Notes: generated by a model not told the origin, from the sequence alone. Counted from the first letter of the stretch, positions 18,606 through 27,336 are shown. The stretch is 64,000 nt of DNA from an uncultured Pseudomonadales bacterium (GCA_947487765.1 CANKXO010000001.1:310001-374000), one strand, 5' to 3'. Numbers and translations are program-made.

Positions 18606-20309
18606 ATGAAGCAAATACAAGAAAGAAAAAAAATACGTATTGGCGATATTCTTGTTGCAAGACGTTTGATTTCAGACGAGCAATTATCTACTGCGTTAAG
18701 CGAGCAAAAAAAAACTGGCCTAAGGCTAGGAAAAACATTGGTTAGCCTGGGTTTTGTTGACGAGACTACATTGCTCTCCATTCTATCAGAGCAATTAGAC
18801 ATTCCCTTTTTGGAACTCCAGAATTTTAACTATGTACGCGATGATGTCCGTTCTCTCAAAGAGACTGTTGCCCGTCGTTATCGTGTTGCAGTATTAAAAA
18901 ATACAGATACATCGTTAATGTTGGGTATGTCAGATCCAACAGATATATTCTGCTTGGACGAAGTTACTCGATTATTTGGTAAGGCTATTGATCCTGTTAT
19001 TGTCAGAGAATCTGAATTATTGGATGTTTTAGATAATTCTTATGGTGAAACTGAAAAAATTGCTTCCTTAGCGGAAGAACTCAATGATGAGCTTGAAGAT
19101 GACTCGGTCGATGTCGACGCGATGGGGCAGGATGTCGAGGATACTGATGCCCCTGTTGTTAGGCTGATTCAAAAAATATTTGAAGAAGCGATACGTTTTA
19201 AAGCGTCTGATATTCATATCGAACCTGATGAAAAATCATTAAGGATTCGCTTGCGTGTTGATGGTGTACTATCAGAGCAAGTGATGAATGAAAAACGTAT
19301 TGCTTCAGCATTGGTCGTACGCTTGAAATTAATTTCAGGCTTAGACATTTCAGAAAAGCGTTTGCCACAAGATGGTCGTTTTAATTTGCGAGTCAATAAA
19401 AAGAATGTCGATGTGCGTATTTCAACGATGCCTGTTCAGCATGGTGAGTCGGTTGTTATGCGATTGCTTGTGTTGGATGATGGAGTAAGAACACTGGATG
19501 AAATAGGCATCGACGGATCAATAAAATCATCGTTTCGCTCTGTTATTCATCAACCCTATGGCTTGATTTTAGTGACAGGACCTACTGGTAGTGGTAAAAC
19601 AACAACGTTATATGCGGCTTTATCTGAGCTGAATACTGCGGATAAAAAAATAATAACCGTAGAAGACCCTGTTGAATATCGGTTGCCTAGATTAAACCAG
19701 GTCCAGATCAAAGAAAAGATTGGGCTGGATTTTAGTTCAGTACTTAAAGCGAGCTTGAGACAAGACCCTGATATTTTATTGGTTGGCGAAATCAGAGATA
19801 CTATTTCTGCAGAAATAGCATTGAGAGCATCTATGACGGGGCATTTAGTGCTGTCTACCTTACACACAAATGATGCGATTAGCTCAGGGTTGCGTTTAAT
19901 TGACATGGGTGTTGATGAGTTCTTAGTGGCTTCTGCTTTGCGGGCCGTTGTCGCCCAACGTTTGGTAAGACGCTTGTGTGAACGATGTAAAATACAAACC
20001 AGCGTCAATCCTGAATATTCTTATCTACTAACAGATCAACAGTGCCAATTGAGCTACTATCGCGCCAATGGCTGCGTTCATTGTTTTAATTCGGGCTATA
20101 AAGGCCGTTTAGCTATTTTTGAATATTTATCTATTACTAATGCGATGGCTGATGCGTTGCGAGAAAAAGATATAACGGAATTTACTCGTTTATCAACGAT
20201 TTCTTCTACTTACAAGCCATTAAGTGAAAGTGCGATCCAACTTGCTATTGATGGAGAAACCTCTTTAGAAGAAATCCAGCGCTTTTCTCTACGTGTTGAG
20301 AGTGATTGA
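18606..20309 (+). CDS. mshE: MSHA pilus extension ATPase MshE
   Basis: A 567-residue GspE/PilB-family hexameric ATPase. Walker A is GPTGSGKTT (325-333), the Asp box is TVEDPVE (351-357), Walker B is LLVGEIRD (391-398) and the His box covers GHLVLSTLHT (412-421). A tetracysteine zinc motif is formed by Cys458/Cys461 and Cys490/Cys493. The N-terminal 150 residues are an MshEN domain: a good second copy of the c-di-GMP motif begins RLGKTLVSLGF at residue 40; the first copy, RIGDILVARRL at 11, has Arg in place of the usual Gly. It powers pilus extension from the cytoplasm and is expected to be switched on by c-di-GMP. Confidence 0.95.
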   Translation: MKQIQERKKIRIGDILVARRLISDEQLSTALSEQKKTGLRLGKTLVSLGFVDETTLLSILSEQLDIPFLELQNFNYVRDDVRSLKETVARRYRVAVLKNTDTSLMLGMSDPTDIFCLDEVTRLFGKAIDPVIVRESELLDVLDNSYGETEKIASLAEELNDELEDDSVDVDAMGQDVEDTDAPVVRLIQKIFEEAIRFKASDIHIEPDEKSLRIRLRVDGVLSEQVMNEKRIASALVVRLKLISGLDISEKRLPQDGRFNLRVNKKNVDVRISTMPVQHGESVVMRLLVLDDGVRTLDEIGIDGSIKSSFRSVIHQPYGLILVTGPTGSGKTTTLYAALSELNTADKKIITVEDPVEYRLPRLNQVQIKEKIGLDFSSVLKASLRQDPDILLVGEIRDTISAEIALRASMTGHLVLSTLHTNDAISSGLRLIDMGVDEFLVASALRAVVAQRLVRRLCERCKIQTSVNPEYSYLLTDQQCQLSYYRANGCVHCFNSGYKGRLAIFEYLSITNAMADALREKDITEFTRLSTISSTYKPLSESAIQLAIDGETSLEEIQRFSLRVESD

Positions 20310-20311
20310 TT

Positions 20312-21538
20312 ATGCCAAATTATCGCTATTATGGTCGAAATTCTCAGGGAGAAGCCGTTAATGGTTTTGTTGACAGAGCAGATAGAGATAGTGTGGCGGA
20401 GTATTTATCTCAGCAGCGCATTATCCCGGTTAATATCGATCTTCATCAAACATCATCGTTATCAATTAACTGGGAAACAGTAAGCCGACTCCTTTCTACT
20501 AACTCTGTGCCCGACGAGCAGTTAATTATGTTTTGCCGGCAAATGTACACAATTAACAAGGCAGGCCTATCGTTGGCGCAAGGTATGAAAAGTCTGTCTC
20601 AGAGTATGACAGATGGAGGGCTTAAAGCTTCAGTAGAAGATATTGTTAGCCGCTTGCAGTCAGGCATGAGTCTATCATTAGCTATGCGCCAACATTCTAA
20701 AATATTTAACAATTTGTTTATTAGTATGATTCAGGTAGGTGAAAATAGCGGTAATTTAGATACAGTCTTTTTGCAGCTCAGTCATTATATTGAAAGAGAT
20801 TTAGAAACGCGAAAATCAATTAAAGCCGCCATGCGCTACCCTTTGTTTATTTTGACGGCAATGGTAATAGCAATGGTTGTTATCAATATTTTTGTGATTC
20901 CAGCATTTGCTGATATGTTTAATCGCTTTGATGCAGATTTACCCTTAGCAACTTATTTGTTGATCGGTTTTTCTAACTTTTTTGTTAACTATTGGTGGCT
21001 GCTTCTTGCGTTTAGTTTGTTGGCATCTATTGGGTGTGTTTTTTGGTTGAAGACAGATTCGGGCCGAACAATCTGGGATTGTAAAAAGCTAAAAATCCCT
21101 ATTATCGGTGCTTTAATTAATAAAGCCTCTTTAGCTAGATATACACGCTCCTTTTCGATCATGCTTAAAGCAGGTGTGCCATTAACTGAAGCTATCGGTT
21201 TATGTGCTCAAGTTATCGATAATCAGTATTTTTCAGACAAGATTGACAGTATTAAAAACGGTGTAGAACGAGGTGATAGCCTTAAAAGAACTCATGCGCG
21301 TAGTGAAATATTTACACCGTTAATACTTCAAATGATCAATGTAGGTGAAAGTAGTGGTCAAGTTGATACATTATTATTAGATGTCGCAGATTACTACGAG
21401 AGAGAAGTGGAGTACGACCTGAAGAGTTTAAGCTCAAAAATAGAGCCATTATTAATTGTTGTTATGGCAATATTTGTATTGATATTGGCGTTAGGGATTT
21501 TTCTACCCATGTGGGAAATGTACAATATTCAAAAATAA
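20312..21538 (+). CDS. mshG: MSHA inner-membrane platform protein MshG
   Basis: A 408-residue GspF/PilC-family polytopic protein. Two T2SSF repeats are visible: FCRQMYTINKAGLSLAQGM with GENSGNLD and YARSF-like RYTRSFSIMLKAGVPLTEA with NVGESSGQVD, each followed by membrane helices (about 170-190, 220-240, 380-400). The start at ATG 20312 follows the mshE stop by two bases; an in-frame TTG at 20306 is less likely. It anchors the pilus machine in the inner membrane and contacts the ATPase. Downstream is a 305-base gap before the pilin gene. Confidence 0.92.
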   Translation: MPNYRYYGRNSQGEAVNGFVDRADRDSVAEYLSQQRIIPVNIDLHQTSSLSINWETVSRLLSTNSVPDEQLIMFCRQMYTINKAGLSLAQGMKSLSQSMTDGGLKASVEDIVSRLQSGMSLSLAMRQHSKIFNNLFISMIQVGENSGNLDTVFLQLSHYIERDLETRKSIKAAMRYPLFILTAMVIAMVVINIFVIPAFADMFNRFDADLPLATYLLIGFSNFFVNYWWLLLAFSLLASIGCVFWLKTDSGRTIWDCKKLKIPIIGALINKASLARYTRSFSIMLKAGVPLTEAIGLCAQVIDNQYFSDKIDSIKNGVERGDSLKRTHARSEIFTPLILQMINVGESSGQVDTLLLDVADYYEREVEYDLKSLSSKIEPLLIVVMAIFVLILALGIFLPMWEMYNIQK

Positions 21539-21843
21539 TTGTTATTCATCGAAATTGATAACTATCGCTTCTGATAATAATTTGTCAATATTACAGGCTA
21601 TTTTATAAATAGAATAGAATACGTCAATAATTTATCATTTTTTATACCCCTACTTTTTTTAAACTCTCAATTATTCTTCTTTTCTTACTCTTCTATTTTA
21701 TCTATTCCATAACTATCTAGTTCTTTGGTGGAATAATCAAGGCTCGACGCTATAGTTATTAATACATATAGATTGTGCGCTGTTTCTCAGTTTGTATGTG
21801 ATTAATGAATAGTTTTTTTGATAGATAAGTTGTGGAGTTGACT
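21539..21843. other. 305-base intergenic region with probable pilin promoter
   Basis: This gap between mshG and the major pilin gene breaks an otherwise tightly packed operon and should hold the pilin promoter and leader. No promoter could be assigned with confidence. The sequence is pyrimidine-rich around 21640-21720. GGAG at 21834-21837 or so precedes the pilin ATG. No mshF or mshB gene fits here. Confidence 0.45.
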
Positions 21844-22284
21844 ATGAGATCACGTGCTTCAGGTTTTACACTGGTCGAATTGATTGCAGTTATTGTTATT
21901 TTAGGTGTGCTAGCTGCTACTGCAGTTCCTCGATTCATCGATCTATCTGATGCTGCACAAGATGCTTCAGTTAAAAATATTGCTGGTGCGTTAACGAGTG
22001 CTGCAAGCCTCAATCATGCTAACAACATCGCGAGTGATGCAGGTCTTTCAACAGCAACACCTACGCGGGTAACTACATGCCGCGGAGCCGCCGCCTTACT
22101 TGAAGGTGGCCTTGATAGTCAGTACTTTATACAAGGTGGTCGAGGCACAACAATTAGTGGCGGTGGTGTAGGTACTGAGGGCGGTATTTCAGAATGTCGT
22201 GTTGCATTCGACTCTAGTGGTAATGGTGGATACAATGCAGCGGATACGCCTGGAGAGATATTCACTATCTATGGTGTGCGTTAA
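21844..22284 (+). CDS. mshA: MSHA major pilin MshA, type IV prepilin
   Basis: A 146-residue type IVa prepilin with a seven-residue leader (MRSRASG) and the peptidase site G-FTLVELIAVIVILGVLAA, retaining Glu5 of the mature protein. The mature domain is small and Gly/Ser/Ala-rich, with two cysteines (in TTCRGA and SECRVA) probably forming the C-terminal disulfide loop. The ATG at 21844 has GGAG upstream; a longer frame would add four residues before it. It is the only full-size pilin gene in the locus, so it is the structural subunit of the adhesive fibre. A strong hairpin terminator follows the stop. Confidence 0.92.
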   Translation: MRSRASGFTLVELIAVIVILGVLAATAVPRFIDLSDAAQDASVKNIAGALTSAASLNHANNIASDAGLSTATPTRVTTCRGAAALLEGGLDSQYFIQGGRGTTISGGGVGTEGGISECRVAFDSSGNGGYNAADTPGEIFTIYGVR

Positions 22285-22323
22285 TCAACATGTATCAACT
22301 AGTTTAATTTAATTTCCCTATTT

Positions 22324-22378
22324 AATCGTTGTGGCCATCTTTAGCTGTAGTACTGGTGGTCGCAACGATTATTTTTTC
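22324..22378 (+). terminator. Hairpin terminator after the major pilin gene
   Basis: AATCGTTG at 22324-22331 pairs perfectly with CAACGATT at 22363-22370, and the stem continues inward with wobble pairs (GGCCATC against GGTGGTC) to give about 15 pairs around a 15-base loop. ATTTTTTC follows at 22371-22378. It lies between the pilin and mshC genes, with no promoter obvious after it, so it probably attenuates rather than ends transcription and keeps minor pilin expression low. Confidence 0.8.
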
Positions 22379-22436
22379 AGCTTCAACTATACTATAAACA
22401 TTCATATGTAATACTTTGACTGTAGTTGAGGGCATC

Positions 22437-22865
22437 TTGTCTAAATACTCTGCCAATGGGTTTTCCCTAATAGAATTGGTCGCTGTAATCGTCATTGTTG
22501 GCGTGCTGGCTATTACAATATCGGTACGCTATTCAAATAACAATATTCAGTTAATACATTCACAAAGTGATGTGATGGCAGCATTACGGCATGCTCGTCA
22601 AATCGCTCTTGCGAGAGCAGAAAGCGATACTCAAGTTGTTGTTATAGCCTTACCAAATTCTATTGATCTTCAAGAAAATGCTGCAAGTATCCGGTTTTCT
22701 GGTACTCAATACCCTCTTATATTTCCTTCTGGTATTACTTTGACTCAAGGAAGAGGGCGGTTTGTATTTGATCGTTTAGGAAGTACAAGATCAGATATTA
22801 TTCAGCTAACAGATGGTAATTCTACTCAGCAAATTACTGTAGCTGGGAGTGGGTATGTCTACTGA
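22437..22865 (+). CDS. mshC: MSHA minor pilin MshC (prepilin-like)
   Basis: A 142-residue prepilin. The probable start is TTG at 22437, preceded by GAGGG at a five- to six-base spacing, giving the short leader MSKYSANG cleaved before FSLIELVAVIVIVGVLAI with Glu5 kept. The downstream region (ALRHARQIALARAESDTQVVV) is typical of GspH/FimT-like pseudopilins. It is likely part of a minor-pilin tip complex that primes assembly. The gene overlaps the next by eleven bases. An alternative TTG at 22416 has no ribosome-binding sequence. Confidence 0.82.
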   Translation: MSKYSANGFSLIELVAVIVIVGVLAITISVRYSNNNIQLIHSQSDVMAALRHARQIALARAESDTQVVVIALPNSIDLQENAASIRFSGTQYPLIFPSGITLTQGRGRFVFDRLGSTRSDIIQLTDGNSTQQITVAGSGYVY

Positions 22866-23376
22866 TATCTCTTTTAATTTTGTTTCTCGCAGCAATATAT
22901 TGAGGAGGCGTATGCAAGGGGTTACTTTAATTGAACTGCTAGTATTTATGACAGTAACTTCAATCATTGTTGTCTCTATTGTTAGTATTTATCGCCAAAC
23001 TATCGTTTCTGGAAATCATTCTCTAATAAATAATCAGTTACTCTCGTTGGCTCAATCGCAATTAGAAGAAATTACTGCTCGTAAATACGATGAAAACTCT
23101 CCGGATGATGGCACTGCGTGTGACAGGGTAATTCCTTGCGCTGGTATTGGTTTAGAGTCAGGTGAAAATATTCGATCACCTCAAAGTTTTGATGATATCG
23201 ATGATTTTGATGGGTATACAGATGAGCCATTGAGCGGTTTTACTCGGCGTGTGACTGTAACTTATTCTGGTACAAGTTTTGGAGTCAGCCAACAGCATGC
23301 GAAGCGTATATCAGTGTCAGTTACGGCCAGTAATGGAGATAGTATTTCTCTGTATGATTATAAGGTTAATCATTAA
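22855..23376 (+). CDS. mshD: MSHA minor pilin MshD
   Basis: A 173-residue prepilin-like protein. The leader is unusually long (about 22 residues, MSTDISFNFVSRSNILRRRM then QG) before VTLIELLVFMTVTSIIVVSIV. The mature part contains LLSLAQSQLEEI and a short cysteine pair region (GTACDRVIPCAG), which resembles GspI/PilV-type minor pilins. The ATG at 22855 has GGAG five bases upstream and overlaps mshC. Role by homology: minor pilin in the initiation complex. Confidence 0.82.
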   Translation: MSTDISFNFVSRSNILRRRMQGVTLIELLVFMTVTSIIVVSIVSIYRQTIVSGNHSLINNQLLSLAQSQLEEITARKYDENSPDDGTACDRVIPCAGIGLESGENIRSPQSFDDIDDFDGYTDEPLSGFTRRVTVTYSGTSFGVSQQHAKRISVSVTASNGDSISLYDYKVNH

Positions 23377-23378
23377 TT

Positions 23379-24182
23379 ATGATTTCTTTTACTGTAAATA
23401 AATACCATAAAGGCTTCACATTATTTGAAATGATTATAGTGATGACTATTCTATCTATTATTCTAGTCATTGGCTCCAATATTGTTATTTCTTTAATCAA
23501 AGGACAGCGCTTAATTAAAAACGAATCCCAGTTAATTACTGATGTTCAGTTAACTAATGACAGAATCAAAAAGCAGTTACGTAATGCATTGCCTTTTAGC
23601 CCAAGAGTAACCAATAATCGCCGTTGCTTAACTTTTTTGCCCATCATTGCAGGTGGCTTTTATTTAAGCCCGTTGCCTGATCAGAGTAATGCTCTTCCCC
23701 CTAGTGGTAGAAGTTCTCCAATACCTGTGTCGTCATATTATGCTATTGCAGGAGAAAATATTAATAATGCAATTTATATATCTGTAGGTGCAGGTGGAAA
23801 CTCTGAATTATACGGTAATAATTCACGCTCTTTGGTAGAGGTGCGATCTCGTACAAATGCAGATATTACTTTAGAGAGGGATCATCAATGGCAACGAAAT
23901 TCTTTGAGACAGAAGTTCTATTTGATCGGTAGTGTTAAAGCATTTTGCCTTATTGGCGATGAACTACGTTATTATAATAATGTAACTCAAACGGCTTCAA
24001 ATGTTGATCTTTCATCTTCATATGATTTATTAGTAAGATCAGTGAATGCTATTAATAGAGTATTCAGTGTTGATGATGGAAGTAGTGGGTGTCAACATTG
24101 TGTGACTTTATCATTGGAATATACGAATGCTGACTATCAATTAAGCAATGTTGAAACGGTAGCGCTACGCTATGACCCTTAG
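23379..24182 (+). CDS. mshO: MSHA minor pilin MshO (GspJ/PilW-like)
   Basis: A 267-residue prepilin-like protein with leader MISFTVNKYHKG and cleavage site before FTLFEMIIVMTILSIILVIG, Glu5 kept. Mature segments (QLTNDRIKKQLRNALPFSPRV; RRCLTFLPIIAGG) match the MshO type, where a conserved N-terminal helix is followed by a larger beta domain. Cysteines at CLTF, FCLIG and SGCQHC may form disulfides. It begins two bases after mshD and overlaps mshP by eleven bases. Confidence 0.82.
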   Translation: MISFTVNKYHKGFTLFEMIIVMTILSIILVIGSNIVISLIKGQRLIKNESQLITDVQLTNDRIKKQLRNALPFSPRVTNNRRCLTFLPIIAGGFYLSPLPDQSNALPPSGRSSPIPVSSYYAIAGENINNAIYISVGAGGNSELYGNNSRSLVEVRSRTNADITLERDHQWQRNSLRQKFYLIGSVKAFCLIGDELRYYNNVTQTASNVDLSSSYDLLVRSVNAINRVFSVDDGSSGCQHCVTLSLEYTNADYQLSNVETVALRYDP

Positions 24183-24675
24183 CTTATATCGTCGGAGAAA
24201 TGTTCGTAAACTCAATAAAAAACAAAAAGGTTTTTTATTGCCTCTTGCATTATTTATGATAGTTGTTGCAAGTGGTGGTGTTCTATTAATGTCAAAGCAT
24301 GCAAATGATTCTTCAGCAGGTTTGACTCTTGCTGTGGTATCGAAACAAAGTGTGTATGCAGCAGAAACGGGCGCTCAATTAGCTGTAAATCAGTTATTCT
24401 TTCCCGTGACAAATCGACAACAAACAGATGCTCGTTGTAGTACGACGTCTATTAATCAAAGTTTTTCTGTTATTGGTATAGATAATTGTAGAGTTGTTGT
24501 GAGTTGTGTCTGTCACTATGAAAACGGTAATGCTTGTGATGCTACTCAAGAGGGCAACTATAATGGCATTGCAGGAATTAATGATAGTTTTTATCATCTA
24601 GACAGTGCCGCTTCCTGTGGTTCAGGTTCATTTTCAGGGCAACACCGCACAACTCTGGACAAAAAATTTCAATAG
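24172..24675 (+). CDS. mshP: MSHA biogenesis protein MshP (PilX-like)
   Basis: A 167-residue protein with a basic N-terminus (RRRNVRKLNKKQKG) then FLLPLALFMIVVASGGVLLM. A prepilin-like Gly-Phe junction is present but residue 5 of the processed form is not Glu (FLLPL), as in PilX/GspK-type minor subunits. Cysteines at CSTTS, NCRVV, SCVCH and SCGSG suggest disulfides in the exported domain. It overlaps mshO and is the last recognisable gene of the locus: the large mshQ adhesin-like gene that follows mshP in Vibrio and Shewanella is absent, with a convergent GcvR-like gene 57 bases on. Confidence 0.78.
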   Translation: MTLSLYRRRNVRKLNKKQKGFLLPLALFMIVVASGGVLLMSKHANDSSAGLTLAVVSKQSVYAAETGAQLAVNQLFFPVTNRQQTDARCSTTSINQSFSVIGIDNCRVVVSCVCHYENGNACDATQEGNYNGIAGINDSFYHLDSAASCGSGSFSGQHRTTLDKKFQ

Positions 24676-24732
24676 TTAGCGTTAGCTAGCAGTGATTTTA
24701 TACTCCAGAGTTACCTTTAATAACTGCATAAT

Positions 24733-25260
24733 TTATAATTGCTCGGTGACAGAAATATCAATACCTAAATGGTCTTCTATTTCATTTAACTGATCCAAAA
24801 GTTCTTCAGTATTGATATTTTCCGGCGCCATTAAAATTCCCGTTGCTTCAAATAATGGGGAGCCAGACCAGGGCATACTTGAGCAATGTGTTTCTAGGTT
24901 ATCAATACTAATTCCTCTTTCTAAAAAGGCACCGGAAATCTCACTCATTATGCCTAAGCGATCTGCGCCAATTAACTCAAAAGATAAAACTTTACCACTG
25001 ACAATTGGCTCGTAGTCGTTAGCATTTTCAATCAGTACTTCAATGCCTGTATTGGATAATTCTTCGAGTGCTTCTTTAAGTTTATTTACTTTCTCTTCGG
25101 CAATGCTGATACTCAGCATTCCCGTAAATTTACCTTCCAGTTGTAGCATACGGCTATCTAGCCAGTTGCCATTTGCTTTCGTAATGGTATCGGCAATTTC
25201 TTGTACAATGCCTACTCGATCATCACAGAGTAGAGTAATGATAAGGTGTTGATTGGACAT
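24733..25260 (-). CDS. Tandem ACT-domain protein, glycine cleavage repressor (GcvR) family
   Basis: A 175-residue soluble protein with two ACT domains: LIITLLCDDRVGIVQEIAD at about 6-24 and FELIGADRLGIMSEISGAF at about 94-112, each starting with the typical ligand loop. GcvR senses glycine and antagonises the activator GcvA at the gcv operon. No gcvA or gcvTHP gene is nearby, so the physiological target is inferred from family membership. It faces the yheU gene divergently across 120 bases and converges with the end of the MSHA locus. Confidence 0.8.
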   Translation of the reverse strand: MSNQHLIITLLCDDRVGIVQEIADTITKANGNWLDSRMLQLEGKFTGMLSISIAEEKVNKLKEALEELSNTGIEVLIENANDYEPIVSGKVLSFELIGADRLGIMSEISGAFLERGISIDNLETHCSSMPWSGSPLFEATGILMAPENINTEELLDQLNEIEDHLGIDISVTEQL

Positions 25261-25380
25261 ATTTTTATACCTTATTATGTTTTTATCGTATTATGCGCCG
25301 ATAAATCTTATGATTAAAGCTTTATTAAGTGCGGAGATTAATTACTCTCCAAGACAATTTATAATACCGGACTGCTATTT

Positions 25381-25623
25381 ATGTTAATACCTGCAGAACG
25401 CTTGAGTGGTGACGCTTTAGCAGGGCTTATTGAAGAATTTATCACACGTGAAGGTACGGACTATGGTGCATTAGAGGTGTGTTTAGAAACCAAGGTCCAA
25501 CAAGTTAAGCAGCAATTAGAGCAAGGCGATATCGTCATTGTATTTGATGCAGCAACAGAAACCGTAAACCTGATGACAAAAATACAATATCAGCAGTGGT
25601 CAATGACAGCTGATAGCCCATGA
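25381..25623 (+). CDS. yheU: YheU family protein (UPF0270)
   Basis: An 80-residue protein beginning MLIPAERLSGDALAGLIEEF, with FITREGTDYG, KVQQVKQQLEQGD and ETVNLM in order, which follows E. coli YheU along its length. The family is widespread in gammaproteobacteria and has no assigned function. It lacks signal or membrane segments. It lies between two minus-strand genes and appears to be transcribed alone. Confidence 0.85.
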   Translation: MLIPAERLSGDALAGLIEEFITREGTDYGALEVCLETKVQQVKQQLEQGDIVIVFDAATETVNLMTKIQYQQWSMTADSP

Positions 25624-25661
25624 ATAAAGGTGTTATTTAATTTTTTAATTGTTGCCAGATA

Positions 25662-25988
25662 TTAATGCAACATAACTTTAACTTGGTGCTCGTATTGTTC
25701 GCCAATTCGAATCCATTCATCCAATATAAAAATTAAGCATTTTTGGCGCAGAGAGTTGCGGCTTTTTTCGGTGGGGTTATGAGGTTTTTCAGCCAACCAT
25801 TCAGTTCCTAAATCATTTAAGGCTTTGATAATTTCAGGAATCTTATCAGGATCAAGGTCTAAATTAACTTCTGTTCCTGGAGACGGGTATTGCTCAGGGC
25901 CAGGCAACAAAGAGGCAAGCCGAGGGTGATATTGCCTCAGTAGAATAATGGTAAGTTGTAATGCTTTTGGATCTATACCTGTAATCAT
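25662..25988 (-). CDS. Conserved-looking hypothetical protein
   Basis: A 108-residue soluble protein, mixed helical, with a proline-rich patch (LLPGPEQYPSPG) and a KIPEIIKALNDLGTEWL helix. The C-terminal third (RQKCLIFILDEWIRIGEQYEHQVKVML) looks amphipathic. No family was recognised. It has a clean start (ATG at 25988) but no strong ribosome-binding site. It lies between yheU, which ends 38 bases beyond its stop, and a divergent tusA. Probably real because codon use and length look normal, but function is unknown. Confidence 0.55.
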   Translation of the reverse strand: MITGIDPKALQLTIILLRQYHPRLASLLPGPEQYPSPGTEVNLDLDPDKIPEIIKALNDLGTEWLAEKPHNPTEKSRNSLRQKCLIFILDEWIRIGEQYEHQVKVMLH

Positions 25989-26206
25989 ATTTTATATAAC
26001 TACCTGTTCCTTAAAATGGCGTGTCCTCTCTATTACAAAGTAACACTGCCGTCACTACATCGATAGGGTATTTTAACTCTCTTTGCTCATCGTTTACAGT
26101 ACTTAGTTCATATACTCCGTTAAGGTTTGCTCACACTAATGGACATGTGGGCATAAATATATGAATATTTTGAATTTTTGCGATATATAGTACAAAATGC
26201 CGCCCC

Positions 26207-26440
26207 ATGACACACAATATTGATACGGTCCTTGATACCACAGGTCTGCTCTGCCCAGAGCCGGTTATGTTGCTGCATAAAAGTATACGTGAGCTAGAGG
26301 TAGGCAATACTATTGAAGTAATTGCTACAGACCCTGCTACAACTCGCGATATCCCCAAGTTCTGTCATTTTTTGGGGCATGTATTAGTTTCTCAGGCTGA
26401 ATTAAATGGTCAGTATCGTTACTGTATTCAAAAAGCCTGA
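26207..26440 (+). CDS. tusA: Sulfur carrier protein TusA
   Basis: A 77-residue protein with [19 protein letters not shown], where Cys16 is the persulfide-carrying residue of the CPxP motif, and [17 protein letters not shown]. It follows E. coli TusA almost end to end. TusA takes sulfur from IscS and passes it to TusBCD for 2-thiolation of wobble uridine in tRNA, the same nucleotide that MnmC modifies (mnmC is 15 kb upstream). Its stop is one base from the stop of the convergent hypothetical gene. Confidence 0.93.
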   Translation: MTHNIDTVLDTTGLLCPEPVMLLHKSIRELEVGNTIEVIATDPATTRDIPKFCHFLGHVLVSQAELNGQYRYCIQKA

Positions 26441-26441
26441 C

Positions 26442-27146
26442 TTAAACACCCTCATCTTCAACTAACAGTGAAATTGCTGCAATAGCCTCAGGGTCTTGGG
26501 ACTTAATTTTATTGGCAATATGATGTTGGAAAAAGTATTTAAACTTTGGGTTATCCTGAGCAGGATAAAGACATTCATCTCCGGGCAAAATAGGGGTTGA
26601 TATAACCTTATCTTGGTCGGCTAGCATGCCTACAATAGAGCCATCAAAATATAAACGCCAGCTAATCACTTCTGATAATGTCAGGCTCTGAAAACCATCT
26701 GCAGATAATATCGCGTGGGTGCCGATAGTGTCAGGTACTTCCTGAATGATATCGGTCGCATTTTCACACTGATATTCGTAATAGTCAGCAGCTGTTTCTA
26801 ATTCAACAACTTTATGAATTGGGGGTTCTTCGAATACGTCATCAATTCCCGGGTCATAATAACCCTCCCAATGGCCATTGAGGGGGTCACATAACTCGGG
26901 GCAAGACATAATCTGGTTTAGCCATGGCACCAAACCAACAACTTCACCACTGGCTTTGAGACCCCAACACAGCACTTGCAGACTGAACATGCGTCCATCG
27001 CTGGCATCATTAGAATACAACATTTCCAGGCCGTCGAGCTCTGGAGATAAGCGAATAATACGTTCATCATCGAGTTTTGAGAGTGACTTGCCGCTAAAAA
27101 TATCAACGACATTGTCTTTGTTGCGGGTTTCGTCTGAGGTATTCAT
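26442..27146 (-). CDS. Hypothetical acidic cytoplasmic protein
   Basis: A 234-residue acidic protein (many Asp/Glu; for example GIDDVFEEPPIHKVVELETAA) without signal peptide or membrane helix. There is a repeated-looking pattern of LQVLCWGLKASGEVVGLVPW and SWRLYFDGSIVGMLADQDKV, suggesting two similar modules with a central Gly-x-Val-Gly. No family was recognised. The start at 27146 (MNTSDETRN) is more likely than an upstream frame reaching 27191. Convergent with tusA. Function unknown. Confidence 0.6.
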   Translation of the reverse strand: MNTSDETRNKDNVVDIFSGKSLSKLDDERIIRLSPELDGLEMLYSNDASDGRMFSLQVLCWGLKASGEVVGLVPWLNQIMSCPELCDPLNGHWEGYYDPGIDDVFEEPPIHKVVELETAADYYEYQCENATDIIQEVPDTIGTHAILSADGFQSLTLSEVISWRLYFDGSIVGMLADQDKVISTPILPGDECLYPAQDNPKFKYFFQHHIANKIKSQDPEAIAAISLLVEDEGV

Positions 27147-27336
27147 AATGCACCCCTGGCAGTAAACAGTACGGTATACGATATTGAGCACAACCTGTGG
27201 GGTTGAAACTTGTTTGTAAGCACAATATCTAGCTATTGTTATAAATAAATAGCTCTTCTATTAAAGGTATATCTAGTTGGCTAAAATCACAAGACATAAA
27301 TGCTTTTTTTTACACTTTTTTATCAATTTGACATAA

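Noticed and set aside
19556-20008. 150-codon minus-strand frame within mshE.
   Set aside because: A shadow of the conserved ATPase region; no motifs of its own.
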